From DASRDU01 sp035652435 (GTDB taxonomy: Bacteria; Acidobacteriota; Blastocatellia; RBC074): DNA of 64,000 bases. The stretch lies in assembly GCA_035652435.1 (NCBI GenBank), contig DASRDU010000115.1, positions 1-64,000 of the forward strand. Direction: 5' to 3'. The position numbers and the translations under genes were made by a program. This document shows, piece after piece, positions 1 to 8,308 of the stretch (the stretch's first letter is position 1; the number at the start of each line of letters is the position of its first letter). The notes below the pieces were generated by a model. The model saw only the letters and a list, made by a program, of their open reading frames with translations. It had not been told where the DNA came from and searched no databases.

Positions 1-1
1 C

Positions 2-133
2 GAGCATCTCTGGCAGAAGATCAAATACAGGTGGTTGCCCCTGGAGGCTTCACAATCCTTCAAGCGAATGACGGAAGCTCTTTTCGAGATACTTGCCGGG
101 ATCGGGTCAAAATACCGCATTACTTTTGCTTAG
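2..133 (+). CDS. IS630-type transposase, C-terminal end (partial)
   Basis: The first 43 codons of the window, open from the left edge to a TAG stop, read EHLWQKIKYRWLPLEASQ near the start and end in a KYRITFA-like tail. The W-x-KIKYxWLP block followed by a SF...ILA-x-G-x-x-Y-x-I-x-FA ending is what I know from the C-terminus of IS630/DDE transposases common in cyanobacteria. Only the tail is present, so the catalytic DDE residues lie to the left of the window. No clear terminal inverted repeat could be fixed downstream. The bases 134-295 hold no gene I can support. Confidence 0.75.
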   Translation, partial: EHLWQKIKYRWLPLEASQSFKRMTEALFEILAGIGSKYRITFA

Positions 134-295
134 GTGCTTAAAAACCCGATCCCGCGCCGTCGCGCGAATTCCGCCGGGTGACGGCTCGTGTGCGCGACGC
201 CATCGGCCTCGTCGTAAGAATCAGTAAGGGAAACGGCGAGCGGGGTAATCCCCGGGCGAAAGTCTTCCCGATCAGTCAGCGCGCGGACGGTCTGT

Positions 296-1459
296 TCACG
301 ACAGCACCTCTTCGCTCGACAGGGCCAGCCGCAGCGCGGGCCGGAAGCGCGGGCTGCCGAGCAGGCACGTCATCCGCACCGCCGCGCGCGCCCACACCGG
401 CCCGCCGTTTTCCCACAGGCAGGACAACGACTGCACCTCGCCGTCCTCAGCCTGCACGAAGACGCGGTCAGTCCAGCGCCGCTGATTTTCGGGGTAGTGC
501 GGATATTCGCGGAGAGTTTCAGCGGCGGCTTCGAGCATGCGCGCCGCCATCGGTTCAGAGTAATCAGGCAGCACGAGTACCTCGCTCGCGCCGTCGCGGA
601 CTTCGGCCGCGAACTCTTCAAAGCTCGCCGCGCCGGTCAGGTTCAGAGTCGTATTCGCCTGGCAGCCGTGACGGTCGCCGCCCGAGATGATCGAGAACGC
701 GAGTTCATTCGCCATCAGGATCGTCTCTTCGTTCTCGTGCCAGAAGCGAAACCCGTTGACCTCGAAGGCGTGAATCCTGTGGCTGTATTCGCTCAGGAAG
801 TTTTTGAGCGCCGCCTCGTGCCGCTCTCTGCCGATGCACTCGATGCCCCAGTGCGGGTGATTCAGCACGAGGAGTACGCCGGGCAGTTCATTGAGCAGCG
901 CAAACAGGTCGGCGAGTTCATTGCCCTGCGGCTGTCGGGTGTAAGCGATCAGCGCCCGGGCAAGCCCGGGCGCCTGATCCGGCGGCAGGTTGTGAACGCC
1001 GATGTGGAAGTATCCGACGCCGTAAGGCACAGTCCACTCCATCGAGATCGGCACCGCCTCGGGCAGGTTGAGAACCTGCAACAGCGAGCAGCCCTCAATC
1101 TCGTCGTGATCGGTGATCGAAACCAGCGCCCGCATCCCGAGCCGCCGGGCGATCTGTCCCGTCTCACCTTCAAAGACAGCGCGCGCCGTCACCGGAGGCG
1201 CCCACCACGCCCGGGTGAAATCAATCGGCCTGCCGTGACGCGCCTCGTAACGCTTCATTTCAATCCGGAACATTTGTCTGACGATGGGGATTTGTGCGGC
1301 GTGATGGGGAATGAAATCGAAGGTTTCTCTGGAGTGCTGTGTGTGGCAGTGCAGCGAGATCGCGGTCTGAAAGTGCCGCACCGCCTTCACGCTGTCAGCA
1401 TCCAGCACGCGCAGCCGTGATCGCAGCGCGCGCCGCTTCAGGGTGCGCTTCAGGTCCAT
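296..1459 (-). CDS. PHP-domain metal-dependent phosphoesterase-like protein
   Basis: A 387-residue protein with the four metal-binding signatures of the PHP superfamily in order: a HCHT motif at residues 37-40, ITDHDE near 115, an NHPHWG block in the middle, and GGDRHG towards the C-terminus. PHP proteins hydrolyse phosphoester bonds with a tri- or dinuclear metal centre. The substrate here cannot be told. No signal peptide is visible, so it is probably cytoplasmic. The start is well set by GGAGG six bases before the ATG. It stands alone, transcribed away from the acyltransferase gene. Confidence 0.7.
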   Translation of the reverse strand: MDLKRTLKRRALRSRLRVLDADSVKAVRHFQTAISLHCHTQHSRETFDFIPHHAAQIPIVRQMFRIEMKRYEARHGRPIDFTRAWWAPPVTARAVFEGETGQIARRLGMRALVSITDHDEIEGCSLLQVLNLPEAVPISMEWTVPYGVGYFHIGVHNLPPDQAPGLARALIAYTRQPQGNELADLFALLNELPGVLLVLNHPHWGIECIGRERHEAALKNFLSEYSHRIHAFEVNGFRFWHENEETILMANELAFSIISGGDRHGCQANTTLNLTGAASFEEFAAEVRDGASEVLVLPDYSEPMAARMLEAAAETLREYPHYPENQRRWTDRVFVQAEDGEVQSLSCLWENGGPVWARAAVRMTCLLGSPRFRPALRLALSSEEVLS

Positions 1460-1788
1460 CGAATACCTCCTTCTGGCAGAGACGGGACTGCATACATGAA
1501 GGATCCTACGGGAGCCGTGTAACGTCGGCGTGAGTTGCTTCCTAAACTTTCGTCAGGTTCTCTTTAACTCAGTGTCAGACGGTAGCGGCAATCCGCCCGG
1601 ATGGTGATTCGCAGATCATTCCGGTTTCCACTTTGAGTTTTCACTCCGATTTAATTCGGCCCTGATTCAGGCCTGAGGCGGCGGTGAGAGACTGCCGTCC
1701 GGCTGTCAGCCCGGTCATGATGAGGATTGCCGGAGGAGCCGACCGGGACACAGGGCTGAAGCTGAGAGGGTTCAGGAGAGCGCCACTG
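1460..1788. other. Intergenic region with a weak 11-bp periodic element
   Basis: No convincing gene lies in these 329 bases. At 1540-1580 four 8-bp units stand 11 bp apart on the plus strand: TCCTAAAC, CGTCAGGT, CTTTAACT and TGTCAGAC. They resemble, more weakly, the Pho-box-like arrays found elsewhere in this window. The orientation points to the genes on the right. Confidence 0.3.
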
Positions 1789-1968
1789 ATGAACACAATC
1801 ACAGTCTGTCCGGGCTGCAAAGGTGAAACCTCACGCCTCGTTTTCAGCCCCCTCTTCGGCGCTGAGGTGTGTGCCGAGGTATCCGCCCCGACACAGGCAG
1901 ACCTGCTTTTTCATGGCCTCGCCGAACAGGAACAACCATCCCGGGAAGAACACCGGCGGGCGGCCTGA
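1789..1968 (+). CDS. Possible small zinc-ribbon-like protein
   Basis: A 59-residue frame that starts after an AGGAG sequence nine to ten bases upstream and opens with MNTITVCPGCKGE. The CPGC pair looks like half of a zinc ribbon, but the second pair of cysteines is missing: only one further Cys (AEVCAE) is present. It has no recognised homologue from memory. The frame could be read from 1684, but the ribosome binding site favours 1789. It may be real or chance. Confidence 0.3.
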   Translation: MNTITVCPGCKGETSRLVFSPLFGAEVCAEVSAPTQADLLFHGLAEQEQPSREEHRRAA

Positions 1969-2066
1969 AGGTTCAGCCTGAACCGGGCATCAGCAATCAG
2001 CCGCACCCCCGGAATCCCCGGACAGGCCCCGGCCCGCGCCCACTGATCCGGTCGGAGGGCCTGGGA

Positions 2067-2107
2067 TTTAAGGCAGACTTTATCCCGCCTTATCTGAATC
2101 CTTACCG
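2067..2107 (+). promoter_or_regulatory. Pho-box-like array upstream of the OlsB-like gene
   Basis: Four units at exactly 11-bp period (starts 2067, 2078, 2089, 2100) read TTTAAGGC, CTTTATCC, CTTATCTG and CCTTACCG. A further pair, ATTACACG at 2123 and ATTACCTT at 2134, is also 11 bp apart. The cyanobacterial Pho box is known as 8-bp PyTTAA-type direct repeats separated by 3 bp. The array is in the same orientation as the acyltransferase gene at 2292. The rest of 1969-2291 shows nothing else I can name. Confidence 0.5.
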
Positions 2108-2291
2108 AAAAATAAAGGCCGGATTACACGTACATTACCTTGTCTGAAGATGTGGCAGGTATGTTTTGTTCTCCGTTGCTAATGAACCGCCGACGAGGCG
2201 AACCGGAGACTCAGGCCCCGCCCGGGTGATTTCCGGCTGAAGACTTCACCCCGGACCACCGGTCAACTTCAGCATCAAACCACGAAACCTT

Positions 2292-3293
2292 ATGTCACTT
2301 CTGATTCAGACTTCCCCTGTCCTGCTTCGCACCGAGACGTTTGAAATCAAACTCGCCACCACATTCGCCGAGCTTGACGCCGCGATGCGTCTGCGGTTTG
2401 AGGTCTTCAATCTCGAAATGCAGGAAGGCCTGTTGTCATCCTGGGAGCGCGGTTATGACACCGACGCTTACGACGCTTATTGCGACCACCTGATTGCGAA
2501 GGATCTGGCGGGCAATAAGGTCGTCGGCACTTACCGGCTGCTCCGGCAGAGCAGCGCGCGGCGGAACATCGGGTTCTATTCGGAAAACGAATTCGATCTG
2601 ACGAGGCTCAAGGGACTGCCCGACGGGCTGATGGAGCTGGGGCGTTCGTGCGTGGCGCACTCGCACCGCTCATCCGGCGTCATCGCGCACCTGTGGGGCG
2701 CCATCGTCGAGTATGCCCGGCGGCATGACACCCGTTATCTCTTCGGCTGCGCCAGCCTGCACTGTTCGGAACCGCGTGAGGTCGGGCATCTCTGGGACTA
2801 CCTGCGCGATCACCACCTCGCGCCCGGGCGGTACCGCGTTGACCCGGTCACCCGGTGCCGCATGGAGACGAGCGAGGAGGCGCCGTCCGGTTACGACCCG
2901 CGCGAGGTGCGGCGGCTTTCGCCCGTGATGAAAGGCTGCCTGCGCGCCGGGGCGGTCGTCTGCGGCCCGCCCGCTTACGACGCGGAATTCGGCACGTCCG
3001 CCGTGCTGATGCTGATGGATCTGAAAAAAAAATGGCCGACCGTTACCGGAATCATTACGGCGGGATCGAACAATGGAGGAAGCAGGCCGGGTGATCGTTC
3101 GCCTGACGCGACGCCCGCTTTTCCGGTTTCATTGATGACGACTGAAACAATCACAACACCGGAGACCACGGAGATCAGGGATGACTGCCCGGTCAGCGAT
3201 TTTCTGATCGGCGGATTGCTTTACTCGATTCTGATCCGCGGTCAGGATCACCTCGACTCTGAAGAAGGAGAAACTGACGGCGATCAGACTTAA
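2292..3293 (+). CDS. OlsB-like N-acyltransferase (GNAT fold, hemolysin-type), C-terminus frameshifted
   Basis: Residues 18-245 match the Acetyltransf_5/OlsB family: RLRFEVFNLEM, then CDHLIAKD, VVGTYRLLR, a MELGRSCV core and a FGTSAVLMLMDL end. OlsB moves a 3-hydroxyacyl chain from ACP to ornithine, the first step of ornithine-lipid synthesis, and such phosphorus-free lipids replace phospholipids when phosphate is short. At 3024-3032 a run of nine A puts the ribosome out of the family frame. One base more or two fewer would give a natural end, KMADRYRNHYGG...QAG, with a stop at 3092-3094. As read, the frame continues to 3293 with a tail of unrelated sequence. An ATG at 3135 in that tail could start a separate 52-residue protein. 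The substrate (ornithine or another amino acid) is inferred. Confidence 0.75.
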   Translation: MSLLIQTSPVLLRTETFEIKLATTFAELDAAMRLRFEVFNLEMQEGLLSSWERGYDTDAYDAYCDHLIAKDLAGNKVVGTYRLLRQSSARRNIGFYSENEFDLTRLKGLPDGLMELGRSCVAHSHRSSGVIAHLWGAIVEYARRHDTRYLFGCASLHCSEPREVGHLWDYLRDHHLAPGRYRVDPVTRCRMETSEEAPSGYDPREVRRLSPVMKGCLRAGAVVCGPPAYDAEFGTSAVLMLMDLKKKWPTVTGIITAGSNNGGSRPGDRSPDATPAFPVSLMTTETITTPETTEIRDDCPVSDFLIGGLLYSILIRGQDHLDSEEGETDGDQT

Positions 3294-3339
3294 CTCCGAT
3301 TTTATATCAGCCCGGACATGCCCTTAACACGCCGAAAAA

Positions 3340-3380
3340 CTTTACTCAGATTTTATCCCCTTCTGACCTGTCCTTAACCT
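3340..3380 (+). promoter_or_regulatory. Pho-box-like array upstream of the TonB-dependent receptor
   Basis: Four 8-bp units with 3-bp spacers at exact 11-bp period: CTTTACTC (3340), TTTTATCC (3351), TCTGACCT (3362) and CTTAACCT (3373). The last equals the cyanobacterial Pho-box consensus unit. Eight bases after the array TAGTCT (3389-3394) could be a -10 element. A looser pair, CTTAACTC at 3289 and TTTTATAT at 3300, and a single CTTAACAC at 3323 lie further upstream. Confidence 0.6.
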
Positions 3381-3569
3381 GCTGCTGCTAGTCTGCCGAC
3401 TTGCCAGCAGTCACTCCTCAACAGTCAGACACTAATAAGTGCATCGTCAGAATGCATCTTTGACCAGCGGCTTTGTCGGGTTGTCCAGTCACGGAATCAA
3501 TCATGAATTAAGCGCATGCCCTTCCGGCGTGTTGTTTTCTCAAAAAAAATAATGATCAAGGAGAAACGT

Positions 3570-6500
3570 ATGATCAGCCCTCGCCTCTTATCAACAGGTT
3601 TGCTCTCCGCGGCGCTCGCCCTGCTGCTCGGCCTGACAGCGCTTGCACAGTCTGACCAGGGCCGCATCAGCGGCACCGTGAAGGACCAGTCAGGGGCAGT
3701 CATCTCCGGCGCGAGCGTGACGGTCAGGAATGAACGCACCGGTGATGAACGCACGGGCGTCAGCAATGAGCAGGGGGTTTTCATCATCACCAATCTCAAG
3801 CCCTCGCTCTATAAAATCACCGTCAGTTCCGCGAACTTCGCCCCGACCAATTACACCAGCGTCGAGATCGTCGTCGGTCAGGCGCTGAACCTTGACGTCG
3901 AACTCAAGCCCGCCGGCACCAGCGAGATGATCAACATCGTCGGCGGTGACGAGGCGGCACTCGACACCAGCTCGGCGCGCATGGGCGCGAACGTCAACCA
4001 GCAGGAAGTGCATGGGCTGCCGCTCAACGGCCGCCAGCTGTCGCAGCTTTACCTGCAGGCGCCGGGCGCGCTCAACAGCGGCTCGGGGACATTCGGTGAC
4101 ATCCGGTTTTCAGGACGCGCGGTGGAGCAGAACGCGGTTCGTTACGACGGCGTCGAGGGGACGGCGATCATTGACGCGAGCCCGGGCAACCTGAACGGGG
4201 AAATCCCGTCGCCTTTCCGGCTGCAAGCGTCGCTCGAAAACGTGCAGGAGTTCCGAGTGGACTCCAACAGCTACCCGGCCGAGTACGGCACGGGCACCGG
4301 CGGGCAGGTCAACGTCGTGACCAAATCAGGCTCGAATTCATTTCACGGCTCAGTCTTCGAATACCTGCGCAACGACGCGCTCGACTCGCGCAACTGGTTC
4401 GACCGCATCAGCAAGTCGCCGCTCAAGCTGAATCAGTTCGGCGCCTCCATCGGCGGCCCGATCATTAAGGACAAATTCTTCTTCTTCGGCAGCTACGAAG
4501 GCTACCGCCTGCGTTCAGGGATCAACTTCGTCGAGGCCGTGCCGAGCGCGGCGGCCTGCGCCCGCGCGGTGGCGGCCGTCACCCCGCTCTGTCTGGGCGC
4601 GTTCCGCGGCCCGGGCGCGGTCGTCCTGCCGGGCACTTCGACCACGCCCGATTTCGAGATCGCGCAATTGCAGGCGAGCAACCCGGTCAATGAGAATTCG
4701 GGCGCGATCCGCCTCGATTACAAAGTCAATGACCGCCAGTCGCTTTACGTCCGCTTCTTCCGCGATCAGGGCGACAACGATCAGCCGCAGAATGTCTCGG
4801 GCAGCCGCGCGATCATCAAAGCCGTGCCGCAAAATGGCGTGCTGGCGTACCAGGCATCCATCGGCCAGAACAAGATCAACGAGTTCAAGCTCGGCTACAA
4901 CAGCGCCTACACCCGCACTTCCGGTTTCGCGCCGGTCGTCAATGGGATTGACCTGTCGGCCATCACGCTCAACATCAGCGGCAGCGTGGCCAACACCGGC
5001 ATCGCCGGCCAGGGATCGTCCTCAGGCATTGCCGTGCCCGGCGGCCTCGTGCGCGCCAACAGCGCCACCAACGGCCGCGGCCAGCCCTATACGCCCTACA
5101 CCATCAGCCTGGTTGATTCTTTGAGCTGGCTGCGCGGCAATCACAACATCAAATTCGGCGGCGAAATCCGCTTCATCCGCCTGTACACTGACCGCCTCGG
5201 CGGCACGACTTACACCTACTCGAACCTCACGAACTTTCTGGCCAACACAGCCGCGACCGTGCAGTACCTGGGCGACGTGAGCGCGCCGAGCCCGTTCAAT
5301 AACGGCGCGACCGGTCAGCGCTTCGCCAAAGAGGAGTTTTACATCGGCTACGTGCAGGACGAGTGGAAGATCAGGCCGAACCTGACTTTCAATTACGGCC
5401 TGCGCTACGAGTACTACACGCCGTTGCGCGAAGACAAGGATCGGCAGGTCGTCTTCGATATTGACAAAGGCGTCATCCTTCCTTCGGACACGACAGTCTA
5501 CAAGGGGCTGAAGAACAGCTTCGCGCCACGTCTGTCGGTGGCCTGGTCGCCCAAGCCGGGCGGCACGGGCTTCTTCGGCGGGGGCAAAACTGTCGTCCGC
5601 GCCGGCTTCGGCATCAACTACGGGCCGGGGCAGATCGAAGACCAGATCCAGCCGATTGAATCGGATCGCATCAGCTCGACGCTGAGTAACGTGACCAATG
5701 CGTTCCCGCAGAATCTTTCGGCGATTGTCGCCAATTTCAATGCCAACCCCAACAACCGTTCCTACCAGCCGCGTGCTTATGATCGGGAGAATTACCGCGT
5801 GCCCGAGCGCGTCTTTTCTTACTCAGTCTCGGTGCAGCAGGAGTTGCCCTTCAGGCTGGCGCTGACAGTCGCTTACGTCGGCAGCCAGGGGCGCAACCTT
5901 TTCCTGCGCAGCGTGGCCAACCAGATCGCGCAGGTATTGACCAACGTCAACCCGGCCAGTGCGGCAATCGTCATCCGCGAATTCTCCATCGTCACGCCCG
6001 GCGCGGCGGGCCAGAACCCGACGGTGCAGAACCCGTATGCGGAGATTGACTACAAGCGCAGCGGCGGGCACGACGAATACAACGCCCTGCAGATGACGCT
6101 CGGGCGCCGCTTCAACACGGGCGTGACGCTCAACGCGCAATACACCTACGGGCGCAGCTTCGGCAACACGGCCGGGTCGAACGAAGCCCTGACGGCGGGC
6201 AACATCGCCCGCAAGACGGCGGACTTCGATTACGACAACGGCTATAACAACTTCGACGTCCGCCACACCTGCAACATCAGCGCCATCTACGCGCTGCCGT
6301 GGGGGAGGAATCTCTCCGGTCTCAGCCGGACGCTGATCAGCGGCTGGGAGGTCGGCACGATTCTGAATGGCCGCAGCGGATTGCCGATTGACGTGCGCGT
6401 GGTGCGCCCCGACGTGGTCTACGTTGACGCGGCGGGCATCGTGTATGGTTCGCCGGCGGCAGGTCGCACAGCAGTCATCAACACGCCGGGCGGCGGCAAT

Positions 6501-6929
6501 TCGCGCAACGTGCGGCGGCCCGACCTGATCCCGGGCGTGAATCCTTTCCTCAATCAGGATCGCACGATTCTCAACCCGGCGGCCTTCGCCATTCCGAAGC
6601 CGGGCACGTACGGTAACCTCGTGCGCAACCAGCTGCACGGGCCGAAATTTGTCCAGCAGGACCTGATCGTGGCCAAGAAGTTCGCCATCACCGAATCGGT
6701 CAACGTCGAGTTCCGCACGGAGGTCTTCAACATCTTCAACGTGACGAACTTCGCCAACCCACCTGCGACGCTGCCCAACACCTACGGCAGCGGCGCGACG
6801 CTCCAGCCCGGCCAGCCCTTCACGGCCGCGCTGGCAGGCGCGTTCGGCATCGTCAACCGCACGGTGGAGCGGACGGTGGGCCTGGGCACGAACCGGCAGA
6901 TTCAATTCGCGCTGCGCTTCAACTTCTAA
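3570..6929 (+). CDS. TonB-dependent receptor, Oar-like, with N-terminal carboxypeptidase-regulatory domain
   Basis: A 1119-residue outer-membrane protein. The start at 3570 has AAGGAG upstream and gives a signal peptide ending at ALAQ. Next comes a carboxypeptidase-regulatory-like beta domain (GRISGTVKDQSG to about residue 100), a plug domain (LNGRQLSQLYLQAPG), then a long beta-barrel with NQFGASIGGPI and many aromatic strands, ending in RFNF with the terminal Phe of barrel proteins. These Oar/SusC-like receptors are expanded in Acidobacteria and take up large ligands with TonB energy. The ligand is unknown. The Pho-box-like array upstream suggests a phosphate-linked substrate or control. It stands alone and ends at a strong hairpin. 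Confidence 0.9.
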   Translation: MISPRLLSTGLLSAALALLLGLTALAQSDQGRISGTVKDQSGAVISGASVTVRNERTGDERTGVSNEQGVFIITNLKPSLYKITVSSANFAPTNYTSVEIVVGQALNLDVELKPAGTSEMINIVGGDEAALDTSSARMGANVNQQEVHGLPLNGRQLSQLYLQAPGALNSGSGTFGDIRFSGRAVEQNAVRYDGVEGTAIIDASPGNLNGEIPSPFRLQASLENVQEFRVDSNSYPAEYGTGTGGQVNVVTKSGSNSFHGSVFEYLRNDALDSRNWFDRISKSPLKLNQFGASIGGPIIKDKFFFFGSYEGYRLRSGINFVEAVPSAAACARAVAAVTPLCLGAFRGPGAVVLPGTSTTPDFEIAQLQASNPVNENSGAIRLDYKVNDRQSLYVRFFRDQGDNDQPQNVSGSRAIIKAVPQNGVLAYQASIGQNKINEFKLGYNSAYTRTSGFAPVVNGIDLSAITLNISGSVANTGIAGQGSSSGIAVPGGLVRANSATNGRGQPYTPYTISLVDSLSWLRGNHNIKFGGEIRFIRLYTDRLGGTTYTYSNLTNFLANTAATVQYLGDVSAPSPFNNGATGQRFAKEEFYIGYVQDEWKIRPNLTFNYGLRYEYYTPLREDKDRQVVFDIDKGVILPSDTTVYKGLKNSFAPRLSVAWSPKPGGTGFFGGGKTVVRAGFGINYGPGQIEDQIQPIESDRISSTLSNVTNAFPQNLSAIVANFNANPNNRSYQPRAYDRENYRVPERVFSYSVSVQQELPFRLALTVAYVGSQGRNLFLRSVANQIAQVLTNVNPASAAIVIREFSIVTPGAAGQNPTVQNPYAEIDYKRSGGHDEYNALQMTLGRRFNTGVTLNAQYTYGRSFGNTAGSNEALTAGNIARKTADFDYDNGYNNFDVRHTCNISAIYALPWGRNLSGLSRTLISGWEVGTILNGRSGLPIDVRVVRPDVVYVDAAGIVYGSPAAGRTAVINTPGGGNSRNVRRPDLIPGVNPFLNQDRTILNPAAFAIPKPGTYGNLVRNQLHGPKFVQQDLIVAKKFAITESVNVEFRTEVFNIFNVTNFANPPATLPNTYGSGATLQPGQPFTAALAGAFGIVNRTVERTVGLGTNRQIQFALRFNF

Positions 6930-6973
6930 GCCCGGAAGAGGCAGTCGGCGCAGGTCAGTACAGACTTCCTCTG

Positions 6974-7028
6974 ATGAAAGACGGCGGGCCGGTGAGTATT
7001 GGACGCTCACCGGCCCGCCGTCTTTCAT
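6974..7028. terminator. Long perfect hairpin, likely bidirectional terminator
   Basis: A perfect 23-bp stem (6974-6996 with 7006-7028) with a 9-base loop, lying between the converging receptor and CDF-like genes. The arms begin with ATGAAAGACGG and end with CCGTCTTTCAT, so each side has a GC-rich stem flanked by a short A or T run, as expected for termination in both directions. Confidence 0.7.
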
Positions 7029-7094
7029 ACGATTGCCCTACAGCCTGGCAGGCTCTGGTGTACCAGTCCACACCAGAAGCTTTGGGTGTTCCCT

Positions 7095-7736
7095 TCAGTG
7101 ACAACCACAATCGCCGCACCTCTCACCCCGCAGCGCTTCAATTCCTTCTCTGCCGATGATGGGAACCATGACGAGCGCCGCAACTGGGTCCGCCCACCAC
7201 CAGCCGAAAAGGGCATTCAGGAGAAGTCCGCCCAGCAGAATCGCTGATAGATATGTGCAGAGTTCCGTCTGCTTTGCGTCGGCCCGCAGGGCACTGCTGC
7301 TGATGGCTGCGGCCACCTCCCTTTTGGCGCGGGAGAGGAGCGGCATGACCACAAGCGAGACGGCGGCCAGAAGAATTCCCGGAACGCTTCGCTCCGGCGG
7401 CTCGTGAGTGATGAGGGATTTGACCGAGTCAGCAGCCACATAGAGGGCGAGCGCCAGAAAGCATATGCCCACGACGCGGAGCGAAATTTTCTCCGCGCGC
7501 TCACGGCGCCTGGCGTCGGCATCGGCGCGCAGCCGCCAGAGAAGCGCAGTTCCCGAGGTGACCTCGATCATGCTGTCAAAGCCAAATCCCACCAGAGCGA
7601 TGCTCCCGGCAAAGAGCCCGGCGACGATTGCAATCAGCCCCTCAAGACTGTTATAGGCAATGGTGAAGTATTCGAGCCGTCGCGCGCGCTCGACAAGGCC
7701 GGTCCGGCTCGCTCCTCCGATTTGAATCACATTCAT
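7095..7736 (-). CDS. Cation transporter, CDF-like membrane domain
   Basis: 213 residues with about five to six membrane segments. The first part (LEYFTIAYNSLEGLIAIVAG, then GFGFDSMIEV with Asp54) and the later WADPVAAL block match the transmembrane domain of cation diffusion facilitators. The cytoplasmic C-terminal domain of typical CDF proteins is missing. In its place is a short Cys/His end, CGDCGCH, that could bind metal. It probably exports a divalent metal. Start: AGGAG ahead of the ATG at 7736. It is followed on the other side by the TlpA-like pair, in a metal-resistance neighbourhood. Confidence 0.7.
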   Translation of the reverse strand: MNVIQIGGASRTGLVERARRLEYFTIAYNSLEGLIAIVAGLFAGSIALVGFGFDSMIEVTSGTALLWRLRADADARRRERAEKISLRVVGICFLALALYVAADSVKSLITHEPPERSVPGILLAAVSLVVMPLLSRAKREVAAAISSSALRADAKQTELCTYLSAILLGGLLLNALFGWWWADPVAALVMVPIIGREGIEALRGERCGDCGCH

Positions 7737-7753
7737 CAGTGTACTCCTGACAA

Positions 7754-8281
7754 CTAAAACGAGATGCTGTAACTCACTCCGGGGTCTCTCCCCTGCACCA
7801 TGATGAGTGACCAGGCGTGGCGCCCGGCCGCGAGGTTCACGAGCGGGTGGACGTGGACGCCATCAAAGATGACCGTTGACGAAAGCCTTCGGGTGAAGTT
7901 GATGTTGAGCCCCCCGATCGGACGCCAGCGGTGTTCATACGTGCCGTAAGTCACCCCCGCATACGGAGCAATCGGCAGGCCCGTCGCGCGGCGCAGACTC
8001 TTGCTCACGGTCAGGTAGAAGGACTGTCCTGAGGGCGTCCCGATGCGGTCAGAACTCGTCCCAAGGATGACGGCCGGGCGCTTTCCCGTCTCGGTGAGTG
8101 CGAGCCAGTTCGCCAGCGGACTCACTTTCCCGGCCAGCGGGTTGTATTCGATTCCGGCCGTCAGGCGCGGATGAAATCTGTACGTCAGCGTGTTCCGCCA
8201 CGTGGCGCGGTCAATCTGCCTGGCGATGACGCGCACGCCGAACGTCCAGCGCTCTTTTGTTTCCTGTCCTGCCCCGCTCAC
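7754..8281 (-). CDS. Hypothetical beta-rich protein, perhaps an outer-membrane barrel
   Basis: 175 residues with a GTG start 28 bases after the TlpA-like gene. The sequence alternates short amphipathic strands with turns (TLTYRFHPRLTAGIEYNP, LNINFTRRLSSTVIFDGVHVH) and ends in SYSISF, a Phe-terminated strand typical of small outer-membrane barrels. No signal peptide is visible in this frame, so the true start may be elsewhere or export may depend on another signal. Function is unknown. It is probably cotranscribed with the TlpA-like and CDF-like genes. Confidence 0.5.
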   Translation of the reverse strand: MSGAGQETKERWTFGVRVIARQIDRATWRNTLTYRFHPRLTAGIEYNPLAGKVSPLANWLALTETGKRPAVILGTSSDRIGTPSGQSFYLTVSKSLRRATGLPIAPYAGVTYGTYEHRWRPIGGLNINFTRRLSSTVIFDGVHVHPLVNLAAGRHAWSLIMVQGRDPGVSYSISF

Positions 8282-8308
8282 GGCGCGGCCCTCGCCCGGT
8301 CAGAGCGG

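Noticed and set aside
134..295. Region between transposase tail and PHP gene as possible inverted repeat of the IS
   Set aside because: No partner end is in the window, so an end cannot be shown.
497..1420. 307-residue plus-strand frame
   Set aside because: It lies opposite the PHP gene and shows no family motif; it is a shadow frame.
5823..7028. 401-residue minus-strand frame over the TonB receptor
   Set aside because: Arg/Val/Asp-rich shadow of the receptor gene, no motif.
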